The notes under the pieces were generated by a model. That model made no database searches and was not told where the DNA came from. It worked only from the letters and a program-made list of their open reading frames with translations. Below, piece after piece: positions 37,393 to 46,748 of a stretch of DNA of 64,000 bases. Positions within the stretch are counted from its first letter, which is position 1. Each line of letters opens with the position of its first letter. The position numbers and the translations under genes were made by a program. This DNA is from Synechococcus lacustris (GTDB lineage: Bacteria; Cyanobacteriota; Cyanobacteriia; PCC-6307; Cyanobiaceae), in the NCBI GenBank assembly GCA_903943975.1, contig CAJAQB010000006.1, positions 1 to 64,000 on the forward strand, given 5' to 3'.

Positions 37393-38832
37393 ATGCTCGA
37401 AGCCCAGGCCCACCAAAGGCTCAAGCAACTCCTGACTGTGAGTGATGGATCCCGCTGGCCCCATCACCTCACCCTCACCCGCTTGGTGGCCCGCAGCCTG
37501 CGGCGGGGGGACCACAGCCTGTTTCCGATCAGTGCCGACTGCGACAGCAGCTGGCTGCTGGGTTTACTGCTGCCGGTGATGCTCACCGAACGGCCCGTGG
37601 CCCTGGTGGCCAGCCAGGAATTGCAGCGGCGGCTGCTGAAGCGGGAGCTGCCACGGCTGGCCTCCGTGGGCCTAACGCGACCCCTGTGGCAGGGCAGCGA
37701 CCCGCCAGGGGAAGCGGGGCTCTGGCTGCTGGATCCAGGCCAACTGGTGCAGGTTTGGCGCCAGGGGCAGCTGGGGGAGCACCAACTGGTGTGCGCCGAA
37801 GCGGAACAACTGGAATCGCTGCTGCGTCAGGCCCAGGCAATCGTGATCACCCCCCAGCACTGGGATCAGTTGGCGCGGGCGCGACCCCCGCTGGCCCCAG
37901 CACTGCTGACCCTGCACGAGCGCCTCAGCCGCCGGCTGCTGAATAGGCCCCTGGGCCGCAGCCCCCGACTGGCGATTGCCCCGGAGGACGAAGCCCCCCT
38001 GCGGCTGCTGCTTCAGGACCAGGGCCCCTTACCCCAACCCTGGCAACGCTGGCTGGAAAGTGGCGGCAGTGGCTGGAGCAGCTGGGCGGTGACCGATCCA
38101 CAGCTATTGCAGTGGAGCTGGGAACGGCAACCGCTGCGGCCCCTGCAAAGCCTTGATGGGCTGCTGAGCCAACGGGGGGCCGTGCTGGTGGGGGCCTGGA
38201 TGCCCGAGGGGCAACGGCTCCACGACCTGGGCCTGCGCCAACCGGTGCTGGTGCCGCTCCATGACCCCCAGTGCCAGGAACCGCTACCCCTCTATGTGCC
38301 CAGCCTGCAGCCCCTGCCCAACAGCCCCCGCTATGGGCAACACCTGCTGCAGGAATGCCGACGGCTGATTTTGGGACAGGCGGGGCTATCGGTGCTGCTG
38401 GTGGATGACGATCCCTTGCGCCAATGGCTCACCAGTGCCCTGGCGGCGGAATTCGGCCGCCGGGTCGACCACGAACAAACCGCCCCCGAAAGCAATGGCG
38501 TGATCTGCTGTCGCTGGAGCTGGTGGCTGGAGCACCAGGCACAGTTACCCCTGCCCTGCCAGCTACTGCTCGGCCCCCTGCCGATTGCCAGCCTCGAGGA
38601 TCCACTCACGGCGGCGCGGGTGGAAGCCCTGCGCCGCAGCGGCCGGGATTGGTTCCGGGAACTGCTGTTACCCGAAGCCCTGGAACGGCTCCAGCAGGCC
38701 GTGGCCGGACTGCGGGGCCAGGGCAGCCGCGTGGCGGTGCTGGATGGGCGGCTGCGGGGCCGCAGCTGGGGCCAACGGGTGCTGGAAGCCCTGGAACCCT
38801 GGGAACCCCTAGATCGTTTGTTGCCTGATTAG
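37393..38832 (+). CDS. DinG-like helicase homolog lacking ATPase motifs
   Basis: A 479-aa protein with the overall DinG/XPD-type superfamily 2 layout but no catalytic motifs. FPISADCDSSWLLGLLLPVM (residues ~44-63) stands where the Walker A EAGTGTGKS should be, followed by VALVASQELQRRLLKRELP like the DinG strand after it. No DEAH is present (LLTLHERLSRRLL in the expected place). The C-terminus LLPEALERLQQAVAGLRGQG and VAVLDGRLRGRSWGQRVLEA mirrors DinG motif VI and its LDRRL end, but the QGxGRLIR arginines are gone. Probably non-catalytic. Divergent from tyrA. Confidence 0.72.
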   Translation: MLEAQAHQRLKQLLTVSDGSRWPHHLTLTRLVARSLRRGDHSLFPISADCDSSWLLGLLLPVMLTERPVALVASQELQRRLLKRELPRLASVGLTRPLWQGSDPPGEAGLWLLDPGQLVQVWRQGQLGEHQLVCAEAEQLESLLRQAQAIVITPQHWDQLARARPPLAPALLTLHERLSRRLLNRPLGRSPRLAIAPEDEAPLRLLLQDQGPLPQPWQRWLESGGSGWSSWAVTDPQLLQWSWERQPLRPLQSLDGLLSQRGAVLVGAWMPEGQRLHDLGLRQPVLVPLHDPQCQEPLPLYVPSLQPLPNSPRYGQHLLQECRRLILGQAGLSVLLVDDDPLRQWLTSALAAEFGRRVDHEQTAPESNGVICCRWSWWLEHQAQLPLPCQLLLGPLPIASLEDPLTAARVEALRRSGRDWFRELLLPEALERLQQAVAGLRGQGSRVAVLDGRLRGRSWGQRVLEALEPWEPLDRLLPD

Positions 38833-38883
38833 CCCCCAGAAGCAACGGCCACTGCAACACTGCTGATCTGCCGATTGCTCTCC

Positions 38884-39126
38884 ATGGGTGAAGCCCGTCG
38901 CCGTTCCGCCCAGGGGCTGCCCCCGCGCGAGCCGAAATCAACCACCCCCAAGGACACCTCCCCCCGGCTGGTGGAGTGGCTTCCCTTCAGCCAAAACCAG
39001 GCGCGCCAGTTCGTGAGCGTCAGCACCCGAGGCGCCTGGATAGGCATCGGCGCCCTGGTGCTGTTCTGGGTAACGGTGCGTTTCATCGGCCCCGCCGCTG
39101 GCTGGTGGACCCTGGCGGACGGCTAA
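38884..39126 (+). CDS. DUF2839-family small membrane protein
   Basis: 80 aa beginning MGEARRRSAQGLPPRE, the signature of the cyanobacterial DUF2839 family, followed by a basic linker and one or two hydrophobic helices (GAWIGIGALVLFWVTVRFIG). Function unknown. The ATG at 38884 is chosen over one three codons upstream because the family starts with MGEA. It lies 51 bp after the DinG-like gene on the same strand. Confidence 0.8.
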   Translation: MGEARRRSAQGLPPREPKSTTPKDTSPRLVEWLPFSQNQARQFVSVSTRGAWIGIGALVLFWVTVRFIGPAAGWWTLADG

Positions 39127-39233
39127 ATAGCCACCTGAACCGTGCCGATTCACTGACCCAGGCCGCGCCCTAGGTATTTCAACCTGCGAAATCTAAAAAA
39201 AATCCTTAGAATGGCGCGAATTGCCGCCGCCGC

Positions 39234-39659
39234 GTGTTTTTACGACTAGGTGCCCAATACCAGGATCTGGTCAAGGACCTGGTGCTAAGTCTCCAGGCCC
39301 TGGCGGAGAGCCTGCAGAAGGAGGGGGTCCATGCCTCTTGCTACAGCTGCGGCGACGGCAGCTGCAGCGACGGCAGCCAAGGGGCCTCCTTCGTGGCAGA
39401 CCTACTCGATGGCCACGCCGTGCGTTTTTTGGTGTCTGACTACGGCATCAACTGGGTGGAGATGCGCCACGGGGTTGAACTGGTGAAGCTTGAAGGCTCG
39501 GAAGCGATCCAGGAACTGGACCGCCTCGGCAAGCACCTGCGCGCCATCCAAAAGCAACGGCGGAGCGAGGGGAGCCCCCAGCCCCCCAAAAACAGCAACC
39601 GTCAGGGCCGCCCCCCTGGGCACCGGGACGAAATCAACTCGCCTCCGCCAACGGCGTAA
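39234..39659 (+). CDS. DUF1815-family protein
   Basis: A 141-aa protein of the cyanobacteria-specific DUF1815 family: [54 protein letters not shown] and [19 protein letters not shown]. The cysteine cluster CYSCGDGSC near residues 36-44 could bind metal but is not known to. The C-terminal ~35 residues ([20 protein letters not shown]) are a low-complexity tail beyond the usual domain. It starts at a GTG and its last 26 bp overlap the convergent recA. Confidence 0.82.
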   Translation: MFLRLGAQYQDLVKDLVLSLQALAESLQKEGVHASCYSCGDGSCSDGSQGASFVADLLDGHAVRFLVSDYGINWVEMRHGVELVKLEGSEAIQELDRLGKHLRAIQKQRRSEGSPQPPKNSNRQGRPPGHRDEINSPPPTA

Positions 39660-40794
39660 CCGCCTCATCCAGGGCCACCGCCGTCTCCCGTTCAGGCCCC
39701 TCCTTGCGCTTGGCCGCAGCCACGGCCAGGGGCTTCATTGAATTGGCGGTGACATCGGCCCCTTCGGCGAGCTTCTGACGGGTCTTGACCTCGATCACCT
39801 CCTTGGCCTCGGGGTTCTGCTCGAGCCAGGTGATCGTGTTGTCACGGCCTTGGCCGACGTTGTCACCGTCGTAGCTGTACCAGGCCCCCTTACGCACCAC
39901 TACGCCGGTTTCTTCCGCCATATCAAGCAGACAACCCAGGGTGCTGATGCCGCGGCCAAACAGGATGTCGAACTCGGCGATGCGGAAGGGCGGCGCCACC
40001 TTGTTTTTAGCCACCTTCACCTTGGCGCGGATGCCGTATTCCTCGGTGCCGCGCTTCAGGGTTTGAATCCGACGGATATCCAGGCGCACGGAGGCATAGA
40101 ACTTCAGGGCATTGCCGCCGGTGGTGGTTTCCGGATTGCCGTAGGTAACGCCGATCTTCTGGCGCAGCTGGTTCAGGAAGATCACCGTGCAACCTGACTT
40201 GCCGATATTGCCGGTGATTTTGCGCATCGCCTGGCTCATCAGCCGCGCCTGGCTGCCCACGGCCAAATCACCCATCTCCCCTTCAATTTCCGCCCGGGGG
40301 GTCAGGGCCGCCACGGAGTCCACCACAACGATGTCCACCGCCGCGGAACGCACCAGCTGATCAACGATTTCAAGGGCCATCTCGCCGGTGTCCGGCTGGG
40401 AGACCAACAGGTTCGAGATGTCCACCCCTAGGGCGGCGGCATAGAGGGGATCCAGGGCGTGCTCAGCATCCACAAAGGCTGCCACTCCCCCCCGTTTCTG
40501 CACCTCAGCGATGGCATGCAGGGTGAGGGTGGTTTTGCCGGAGCTCTCCGGCCCATAGACCTCCACCACCCGGCCCTTGGGGTAACCGCCCCCGAGGGCG
40601 AGGTCGAGGGTGAGCGCCCCGGTGGAGATGGTTTCCACCCGCATCCGGGAGGCATCCCCCAGGCGCATGATCGAACCCTTGCCAAAGTTGCGCTCGATCT
40701 GGTTGAGCACCAGACCGAGGGCTTTCTCCCGCTCAGCAGCGGCGGAAGCGGCGGCGGCGGCGGCCGCTTGCACGGATTTGGAATCGGCAGTCAT
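39634..40794 (-). CDS. recA: recombinase A
   Basis: The strand-exchange and SOS co-protease ATPase, 386 aa. Walker [34 protein letters not shown], Walker [25 protein letters not shown], the L2 loop [27 protein letters not shown] are all visible. The N-terminus carries an alanine-rich insert ([17 protein letters not shown]) before the first conserved helix. ATG at 40794 is chosen. Its C-terminus is longer than in E. coli and ends [11 protein letters not shown], overlapping the convergent DUF1815 gene. Confidence 0.98.
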   Translation of the reverse strand: MTADSKSVQAAAAAAASAAAEREKALGLVLNQIERNFGKGSIMRLGDASRMRVETISTGALTLDLALGGGYPKGRVVEVYGPESSGKTTLTLHAIAEVQKRGGVAAFVDAEHALDPLYAAALGVDISNLLVSQPDTGEMALEIVDQLVRSAAVDIVVVDSVAALTPRAEIEGEMGDLAVGSQARLMSQAMRKITGNIGKSGCTVIFLNQLRQKIGVTYGNPETTTGGNALKFYASVRLDIRRIQTLKRGTEEYGIRAKVKVAKNKVAPPFRIAEFDILFGRGISTLGCLLDMAEETGVVVRKGAWYSYDGDNVGQGRDNTITWLEQNPEAKEVIEVKTRQKLAEGADVTANSMKPLAVAAAKRKEGPERETAVALDEAVTPLAEAS

Positions 40795-40921
40795 GTCTGC
40801 TAAACAGCGAAGGAACGGGTCGCGTAACGCTGCCCCGGACAAGTCCGGCCATCGTGCGACCACTGGTGATGAAGTGCCACCCCCAGCGCCCGGTGTAACG
40901 GCCGGCGGGGATCACTCCGAT

Positions 40922-40938
40922 AGTTCAAATGTATTGTA
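40922..40938 (-). promoter_or_regulatory. candidate recA promoter with LexA-like box
   Basis: On the minus strand TACAAT (40933-40938) fits a -10 element, and the adjoining AATACATTTGAACT (40922-40935) resembles the cyanobacterial LexA box AGTACNNNTGTNCT at many but not all positions. It lies about 130 nt upstream of the recA start. No good -35 is visible. Call is tentative. Confidence 0.35.
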
Positions 40939-40943
40939 ACGCC

Positions 40944-41699
40944 TCAGGGCCAGTTGGCCAAGGGGGTGGCCAGTAGCTCAGGTGTGAGCAAGTTGAGGCC
41001 GGCGGGCAGTTGCTCGCTGTCCTCCGGCAACAGGTAGCCCCAGCTGGCCAGCAGACAGTGCACCGCCTCCAGCCCCGGCGTCGCCCGCACCGCCTCAAGG
41101 GTGAGCCGCCGGTCCTCCAGAAACAGCCAGCGCTGCCCCGCCCCCAACTCCCTTAGCTCCGCCAGCAAGCGCAGCAGCACCGCAGGTTTAGGCCCCTCCT
41201 CGCGGCCATGGATCGCCTGGGGGGTCAGGCCATGGGCGCTGAGTAATTCCGCCGTAAAGGCGGCGCTTTTGGTGGTAAGCACCCGCCAGGGTTCCCCCTC
41301 CAGCTGGCACTGGCGCAGGCGCCTCAACATCCAGGGATAGAGCTGGTGACGATCCAGCCAGCCCTGGCGGTCCTCCACAAGGGCCTGGTGCCGCACCTGG
41401 TCCAACAGCTGGATCAACCCCTGGGCCTGCCAGCCCAACCCCGCCAGGGCAGCCGCCAGGGCCTTGGGGTAGTCGGCCATGAAGGCCCCAGGGGCAGGGC
41501 CCTGCCCACCAATTGAGGCCGCCAGCACCGGCATCTCCCAACCAGACAAAACCCGGGGCCGCAGCAAACGAAAAGCCCCAGGCACCAGCTCCGGCAGGGC
41601 CCCCAAGGAGGAGTCGAGCTGCAGGGCGCATTGGCGGGCAGCCCACCAGTACTCGGCCATGCCATCCACGACAACGCCGTCGAAATCCGTGACCAGCAC
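40944..41699 (-). CDS. HAD-superfamily hydrolase
   Basis: A 251-aa phosphatase-like protein with motif I LVTDFDGVVVDGMAEYW, motif II RVLTTKSAAF, a lysine in EEGPKPAVLLRL and motif III-like WLFLEDRRLTLEAV. The cap is helical. Substrate unknown. It starts at a GTG, 16 bp after tRNA-Gln on the same strand, so it may be transcribed from the tRNA promoter. It ends in the recA promoter region. Confidence 0.8.
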   Translation of the reverse strand: MLVTDFDGVVVDGMAEYWWAARQCALQLDSSLGALPELVPGAFRLLRPRVLSGWEMPVLAASIGGQGPAPGAFMADYPKALAAALAGLGWQAQGLIQLLDQVRHQALVEDRQGWLDRHQLYPWMLRRLRQCQLEGEPWRVLTTKSAAFTAELLSAHGLTPQAIHGREEGPKPAVLLRLLAELRELGAGQRWLFLEDRRLTLEAVRATPGLEAVHCLLASWGYLLPEDSEQLPAGLNLLTPELLATPLANWP

Positions 41700-41715
41700 A
41701 GGGGAAATTAAAAAA

Positions 41716-41787
41716 CTGGGTCGCTAGGATTCGAACCTAGGAATGGCTGGACCAAAACCAGCTGCCTTACCGCTTGGCGACGACCCA
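41716..41787 (-). tRNA. trnQ: tRNA-Gln (anticodon TTG)
   Basis: A 72-nt cloverleaf. Acceptor stem TGGGTCG pairs with CGACCCA, discriminator G, anticodon arm GCTGG-TTTTGGT-CCAGC with anticodon TTG, T-arm with GTTCGAATC. No encoded CCA. Confidence 0.95.
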
Positions 41788-41871
41788 TCGGGATGGGAAG
41801 CAACGCCCGAAGGCGTCCCGAGCACTTATCTAGCCATAGCGACGGGGCTCCAGTCAAACTCCTGGCCAGAA

Positions 41872-43266
41872 TCAACTCCTGCTGTGATGGCGCAACAGCC
41901 GCTCTAGGGCCCTCTGCACCTGGGTCAAGCTGTCGGCCTTGATCACATGGATGGGCACCCCCTGCTCCCGCGCCTGGCGGCGCAGCTCCGGTTGGCGACC
42001 CAACTGATGGCGCCCAGCTAAAACCGCATCGGCCTGGTCCAAAGCTTCGGCCAATTGCACAGCCCCCTGCTGGCCCCGGGCCGCCTGCAGCAGCAACCGG
42101 TGGGCGATGCCGCAGCAGTAGATGCGCAAGGGACCACCCCCTGGGGAACGCTGGGCCCGCGCCCCTAGGGGTAACGGGGGTAAGGGCACCGGCACGAGCT
42201 GGGGCCTAGGGCGCAGCGGCCGCGATAGAGACGGCGCCTCCACCCGCAGGATGCCGTCGGCCCCCACCTCGCGGATTTCCGGCTGGGCCTGCTCCCCCCG
42301 CAACAGTCGGTCGACGGTGGCCGCCACATCGCCATGCACCAACCAACGGCTGCGGCTGTGCATCTCCACCGCCAGGGGGAAGGTGGGCGCCGCCGCCCGT
42401 TCCAGCACCGCCTTCTGGCTACCCCGGCGCCGGGCCTCCTCATCGCCGAGGGTCACCGACTGGATGCCGCCCACCAGGTCGCTGAGGGTGGGATTGCGCA
42501 GCAGGTTGGCGAGGGCATTGCCGTGGGCGGTGGCCACCAGCTGCACCCCCCGTTCGGCGATGGTGCGGGCCGCCCGGGCCTCCTGCTCCGTGCCGATTTC
42601 ATCGATAACGATGACCTCAGGCATGTGGTTTTCCACGGCCTCGATCATCACCTGGTGCTGGAGATCGGGCCGGGCCACCTGCAGGCGCCGGGCCCGGCCG
42701 ATGGCCGGATGGGGAATGTCGCCATCACCGGCGATTTCATTGCTGGTGTCGATCACCACCACCCGCCGGCCCAGGTCATCGGCCAACACCCGGGCGATCT
42801 CGCGCAGGGCCGTGGTCTTGCCCACCCCAGGGCGCCCCAGCAGCAGCAACGATTCACCGGAATCCAGCAGGTCGCGCACCATCGCCACGGTGCCAAACAC
42901 AGCCCGGCCCACCCGACAGGTGAGGCCGATCACCTCCCCCGACCGGTTTCGCAGGGCACTGATGCGATGCAGCGTGCGTTCGATCCCGGCCCGGTTGTCG
43001 CCGCCGAAGCAACCGAGCTGCTCGATCACCCCCCGCAGGTCTGCCCGATCAATTGGCTGGCTGCCGAGGTCCATGGCCCGATCGGGATAGCGGGCCTCCG
43101 GCAGCCGACCGAGATCGAGCACCACCTCCAGCAGCCCCTGGCGCTGGGCCGGGGCGGCCAGGGCCTGTTGCACCACCGCCGGAAGCACCGCCAGCAGGCG
43201 GTCTAGGTCGTCTGTGATCCGTTGTTCACTGATCGTGATCGGGGCGGGCTCGGAATTTGCCAGCAC
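41872..43266 (-). CDS. ycf45: Ycf45-like AAA ATPase (SpoIIIAA-type)
   Basis: 464 aa. The ATPase core resembles sporulation protein SpoIIIAA and the plastid-encoded Ycf45: RVGRAVFGTVAMVRDLL, Walker A LLLLGRPGVGKTTALREIA (~residue 140), VVVIDTSNEIAGDGDIPHP, Walker B EVIVIDEIGTEQEARAART, LVATAHGNALANLL. The C-terminal ~130 residues form a separate region (LRIYCCGIAHRLLLQAARGQ, VPIHVIKADSLTQVQRALER) like the R3H-containing tail of the family. Role in cyanobacteria is uncertain. It follows ldpA by 33 bp on the same strand. Confidence 0.85.
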   Translation of the reverse strand: MLANSEPAPITISEQRITDDLDRLLAVLPAVVQQALAAPAQRQGLLEVVLDLGRLPEARYPDRAMDLGSQPIDRADLRGVIEQLGCFGGDNRAGIERTLHRISALRNRSGEVIGLTCRVGRAVFGTVAMVRDLLDSGESLLLLGRPGVGKTTALREIARVLADDLGRRVVVIDTSNEIAGDGDIPHPAIGRARRLQVARPDLQHQVMIEAVENHMPEVIVIDEIGTEQEARAARTIAERGVQLVATAHGNALANLLRNPTLSDLVGGIQSVTLGDEEARRRGSQKAVLERAAAPTFPLAVEMHSRSRWLVHGDVAATVDRLLRGEQAQPEIREVGADGILRVEAPSLSRPLRPRPQLVPVPLPPLPLGARAQRSPGGGPLRIYCCGIAHRLLLQAARGQQGAVQLAEALDQADAVLAGRHQLGRQPELRRQAREQGVPIHVIKADSLTQVQRALERLLRHHSRS

Positions 43267-43299
43267 TGGGGGCCCCGGGTTTCTGGGTTCAAGTAATTG

Positions 43300-44358
43300 T
43301 TAGCCAGCCAGGGCCCAGAGCTGCCGCAGGTCCGCCAGGGCCAGGGGCCAGAGGTCTGGGCAGGCCAACAGCCCTTGGCCCCGCTGCTCCGCCGCCACCA
43401 GGTAGGGCTGCAGCAGGGAGCGGGCACTGCCGCCATAGGCCAGCCCGGCAATGCCCCCTGCCACCGGGGCTGCGGCCAAGCCCGCCGCCGCCACCCGCCT
43501 GCGGCTGTCGCCATTGGTGCCCCCCGCCAACTGCACCAGGCCCGGGGGCAGCTCCGGCCGCCACTGGCGCAGCAGGGCCACGGCGGCCTGGGCGCTGCCC
43601 GCCCCCAGATCGCCACTCATCGGGCGACCATCCAGCTGCCAAAGCAGCGGCCAGCCGCTGTTGCGCAACAGGCCATGCAGCTGCCAGAGATAGGCCGGCA
43701 AGCTCGGCAAAGGGCCCCCAGCCGCTCCAGCCCCTTCGCCACAGCTCACCGAGAGCAGTTGCAGCGGTAAATCGAGGGCCTGGAGCTGCCCCAGGCGCCG
43801 GGCAAAGGCCGCCCCCCGCCCCCGGCTGGTGTGCAGCTCGAGCGCATCGGGGCCCAGGCTGCGCAGCAGGGGCGCCAGCTGCTCCGCCGCCAGCACTTGC
43901 TGCTGCTCCTCGATTAGCCCCAGGGGGCAGGCCCCCAGGCAACGGCCGCAGCCATAGCAGCGCTCGGCATGGACCCCGCCACTGGCAGCAATCGCCCGGG
44001 CCGGACAGACCCGGGCGCAGGGGCGCGGACAAGCTGCTGGGCAGCGATCCGGATCAAAAAACGCCTTGCGGAAGTGGGGATCCTCCCCATCACTGAGGCT
44101 GAGCATCAACCAGGGGGCGCGGGGCAAACCCTGGGCCAGGGCCCAGTTGATGCCCCTGCGCACCGCTGCCACCACCGCCGCATCGGCGGCCACATCAAGG
44201 CAATGGGCCCCCGCCAAGCTGGCGAGGGCCGCCAGATCCTCGAGGGCCACTAGATCGTGGTTACTGGCCCCGCCAATCCATTTGATCCACTGCCCGCTGG
44301 CCAGGGCCTCGGCCGGGTCCAGCCAGGGCCCTGGCTCAACCAGCGGGTACGGCGGCAA
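43300..44358 (-). CDS. ldpA: LdpA, Fe-S light-dependent period protein
   Basis: A redox-sensing circadian input protein in Synechococcus elongatus. The 352 aa carry [20 protein letters not shown] and [18 protein letters not shown] near the N-terminus, then two 4Fe-4S cysteine sets, [18 protein letters not shown] and [15 protein letters not shown], and a C-terminal TIM-like region. A TTG at 44358 is the best start, giving the family-like beginning [21 protein letters not shown] and a 23-bp overlap with ndhN; longer in-frame starts would lie deep in ndhN. Confidence 0.88.
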   Translation of the reverse strand: MPPYPLVEPGPWLDPAEALASGQWIKWIGGASNHDLVALEDLAALASLAGAHCLDVAADAAVVAAVRRGINWALAQGLPRAPWLMLSLSDGEDPHFRKAFFDPDRCPAACPRPCARVCPARAIAASGGVHAERCYGCGRCLGACPLGLIEEQQQVLAAEQLAPLLRSLGPDALELHTSRGRGAAFARRLGQLQALDLPLQLLSVSCGEGAGAAGGPLPSLPAYLWQLHGLLRNSGWPLLWQLDGRPMSGDLGAGSAQAAVALLRQWRPELPPGLVQLAGGTNGDSRRRVAAAGLAAAPVAGGIAGLAYGGSARSLLQPYLVAAEQRGQGLLACPDLWPLALADLRQLWALAG

Positions 44359-44797
44359 GGGGGGTCCAGCGAAGGCTGCGGGCACCGCCCATTTCCAGCA
44401 CGATGTGGAGGCGGGGTACACGCTTACAAATCGCCAGCAGGCTGAGCCGTTCGGCATCAGACAACACCTGCCCCTCCAGCAACCAGATCAGCACCGGGCT
44501 GGTGCCAGCCAGGGCAGGCCCCAGCAAGGGCATCACCAGCTGCACCTCCCCCAGCGCCGCCTCGCGACCCACCCGCTGGTGGCCGAGGTGGGGGGGACGG
44601 ATGCCGTGGAGGCCCAGCAGGAACGCCTCGGGATCGCCCAAACCGCGCACCGAACTGAGTTCGGTGTGATAACCAGCTGCCCGCAGGCGCCGCAGCAAAC
44701 GGGTTTCCGTTCCGCCCTCGAGGGGGGCGTAGAGGGCCAGGGCCCGCTCCCGCTCGAGATCCCGGCGAAAGTTACGGCCGGTGAGCAGCAGGGGCAT
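44336..44797 (-). CDS. ndhN: NAD(P)H-quinone oxidoreductase subunit N
   Basis: NdhN is a peripheral subunit of the photosynthetic NDH-1 complex, specific to cyanobacteria and plants. The 153 aa match: [58 protein letters not shown], and [19 protein letters not shown]. The ATG at 44797 starts the conserved region. It is first in a minus-strand group with ldpA and ycf45, divergent from the ribosomal protein cluster. Confidence 0.92.
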   Translation of the reverse strand: MPLLLTGRNFRRDLERERALALYAPLEGGTETRLLRRLRAAGYHTELSSVRGLGDPEAFLLGLHGIRPPHLGHQRVGREAALGEVQLVMPLLGPALAGTSPVLIWLLEGQVLSDAERLSLLAICKRVPRLHIVLEMGGARSLRWTPLAAVPAG

Positions 44798-45146
44798 GGG
44801 GGTGCACCAGATCGATGCCCGCAGTCTGGCAGCAGTGGTCTAGGGGGTAGTCGGGAGTGATGAGGTATGTTATTTGCTTGTGCATTTGATGCTGTGCCCG
44901 ACCGCTAGCCGGGCCTCCAGCGGAATTGCCGGGAGCCATCACAGGTGATGGCGTCCTTTTTGGCCAGTGCAGCCCTCTTGGAAAGGAGGAATCTGCCGGG
45001 AAACTAACGCCGGTCCATGCCCCCCGGGGCAGCGGTGCAAAGTCCCAGCCAAGCCTGCCTCAAGCTTTTGAGACAGATCCATCGCCCAAGGGGAAACGGT
45101 GCGCCGTTTGCCGTTGGGTCTTCCAGCTGGCGTGCTTCCCCTACCC
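44798..45146 (+). promoter_or_regulatory. promoter and leader region of the L3 ribosomal cluster
   Basis: About 350 bp without a gene, dividing ndhN and rplC. It holds at least three inverted repeats: GCCATCA/TGATGGC (44935-44952), CTCAA/TTGAG (45059-45072) and AAACGG/CCGTTT (45094-45109). A gaaaggagg-like stretch lies near 44980 but no good short ORF was seen behind it. No confident -35/-10 pair was identified. The leader is long for a cyanobacterial operon and may carry translational feedback by a ribosomal protein. Confidence 0.6.
44935..44961 (+). terminator. attenuator-like hairpin in the rplC leader
   Basis: GCCATCA-CAGG-TGATGGC is a perfect 7-bp stem with a tetraloop, followed by gtcc and six to seven T residues. 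It lies about 190 nt upstream of rplC on the coding strand, after the probable promoter region, so it could act as an attenuator rather than an end-of-operon terminator. Confidence 0.5.
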
Positions 45147-45794
45147 ATGTCTATCGGCATTCTCGGGAAGAAATTGGGCATGTCCCAATTCTTCGACGAA
45201 GAAGGCAGATCCATCCCGGTCACTGTGATCGAAGCTGGTCCCTGCCGCATCACCCAACTAAAAACCCCCACCAACGACGGCTACAGCGCCGTTCAGGTGG
45301 GTTTTGGTGACGTACGCGCCAAGCTCGTCAACCGTCCGGCCCAGGGTCACCTGGGCAAATCGGGCGAAGAGCTGCTGCGTCACCTCAAGGAGTACCGCGT
45401 CGATTCCACCGAAGGTCTTGAGCTTGGTTCCGCCCTCACGGTGGAAACCTTTGAGCCTGGCCAAAAAGTGGACGTCAGCGGCGACACCATGGGCCGTGGT
45501 TTCTCTGGTTACCAGAAGCGTCACGGCTTTAGCCGTGGCCCGATGACCCACGGTTCCAAGAACCACCGTGAGCCCGGTTCCACCGGCGCCGGCACCACCC
45601 CTGGTCGGGTGTACCCCGGCAAACGGATGGCCGGTCGCTACGGCGGCAGCCTCACCACGGTGAAAGGTCTGGTGGTGCTGAAGGTGGATGCCGAGCGCAA
45701 TCTGCTGGTGGTGAAGGGATCAGTGCCCGGTAAACCCGGTGCTCTGCTCAGCATCCGTCCCGCCCAGCGGGTCGGTGCGAAGGCCACGAAGTGA
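45147..45794 (+). CDS. rplC: 50S ribosomal protein L3
   Basis: First gene of the cluster, 215 aa, one of the proteins that starts 50S assembly near the peptidyl-transferase centre. Typical parts are [50 protein letters not shown] and [10 protein letters not shown]. The ATG at 45147 is chosen; no rpsJ (S10) precedes it, as is usual for cyanobacteria. Confidence 0.98.
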   Translation: MSIGILGKKLGMSQFFDEEGRSIPVTVIEAGPCRITQLKTPTNDGYSAVQVGFGDVRAKLVNRPAQGHLGKSGEELLRHLKEYRVDSTEGLELGSALTVETFEPGQKVDVSGDTMGRGFSGYQKRHGFSRGPMTHGSKNHREPGSTGAGTTPGRVYPGKRMAGRYGGSLTTVKGLVVLKVDAERNLLVVKGSVPGKPGALLSIRPAQRVGAKATK

Positions 45795-45805
45795 GGGACG
45801 AAACG

Positions 45806-46441
45806 ATGGTCAACTGTGTTGTTCACGACTGGCAAGGGAAAGAGGCCGGTAAGGCCTCCCTCGAGCTGAAGGTCGCCAAGGAAAGTTCCGCCGCCCATAT
45901 CGTGCATCGGGCTGTGGTGCGGCAACTGGCCAATGCCCGTCAGGGCACCGCCAGCACCCTCACCCGGGCCGAAGTGCGTGGCGGCGGCCGCAAGCCCTAC
46001 AAGCAAAAGGGCACCGGTCGCGCCCGCCAGGGTTCGATCCGCACGCCTCTGCGCCCCGGCGGTGGCGTGGTCTTCGGTCCCAAGCCCCGCTCCTATGAGC
46101 TGGGAATGAACCGTAAGGAGCGCCGTTTAGCCCTGCGCACGGCCCTGATGAGCCGCAGCGAAGATCTGGTGGTGGTGAAGTCCTTCACCGATCAGCTCGC
46201 AAAGCCCAAAACCCGTGAGGTGGTGGCTGCCCTTGGTCGCTGGGGTATTCCCGAAGGCACCAAGGTGCTGATGGTGCTGGCTGATGTCTCCGAGGCTGTG
46301 AAGCTTTCGGTGCGCAACCTCCCCAACCTGAAGCTGATCCCCGCCGACCAGCTCAATGTCTTCGATCTCCTTAATGCCAAGAAATTGGTGCTGAGTGAAG
46401 ACGCCCTCGTCAAGATCCAGGAGGTCTACGGCAATGGCTGA
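45806..46441 (+). CDS. rplD: 50S ribosomal protein L4
   Basis: 211 aa. [20 protein letters not shown], the extended loop that lines the exit tunnel, and [17 protein letters not shown] identify it. ATG 45806 has GAGGG eight bases upstream and is preferred to a GTG at 45791 that overlaps rplC. In E. coli L4 is the autoregulator of this operon; here that is unknown. Confidence 0.98.
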   Translation: MVNCVVHDWQGKEAGKASLELKVAKESSAAHIVHRAVVRQLANARQGTASTLTRAEVRGGGRKPYKQKGTGRARQGSIRTPLRPGGGVVFGPKPRSYELGMNRKERRLALRTALMSRSEDLVVVKSFTDQLAKPKTREVVAALGRWGIPEGTKVLMVLADVSEAVKLSVRNLPNLKLIPADQLNVFDLLNAKKLVLSEDALVKIQEVYGNG

Positions 46442-46736
46442 GCGTTTCACCGATCGCCTGGCGGATGTGATCCGTCGGCCCCTGATCACCGAGAAGGCCA
46501 CCCGCGCCCTCGAGCTGAATCAGTACACCTTTGAGGTGGACCCGAGGGCTGCAAAACCCGACATCAAAGCTGCCGTTGAGCATTTGTTCAACGTGAAAGT
46601 GGTCGGGATCAGCACCATGAACCCGCCGCGGCGCACCCGCCGAGTCGGTCGCTTCTCCGGTCGCCGCGCCCAGGTCAAAAAGGCCGTGGTGCGTCTGGCG
46701 GAAGGCAGCAGCATCCAGCTTTTCCCTGAGTCCTAA
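46434..46736 (+). CDS. rplW: 50S ribosomal protein L23
   Basis: 100 aa; binds 23S rRNA near the tunnel exit and helps dock trigger factor and [39 protein letters not shown] and a basic loop [16 protein letters not shown] are typical. The ATG overlaps the rplD end by 8 bp, indicating coupling. Confidence 0.97.
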   Translation: MAERFTDRLADVIRRPLITEKATRALELNQYTFEVDPRAAKPDIKAAVEHLFNVKVVGISTMNPPRRTRRVGRFSGRRAQVKKAVVRLAEGSSIQLFPES

Positions 46737-46748
46737 GGAGCGTTAGCC

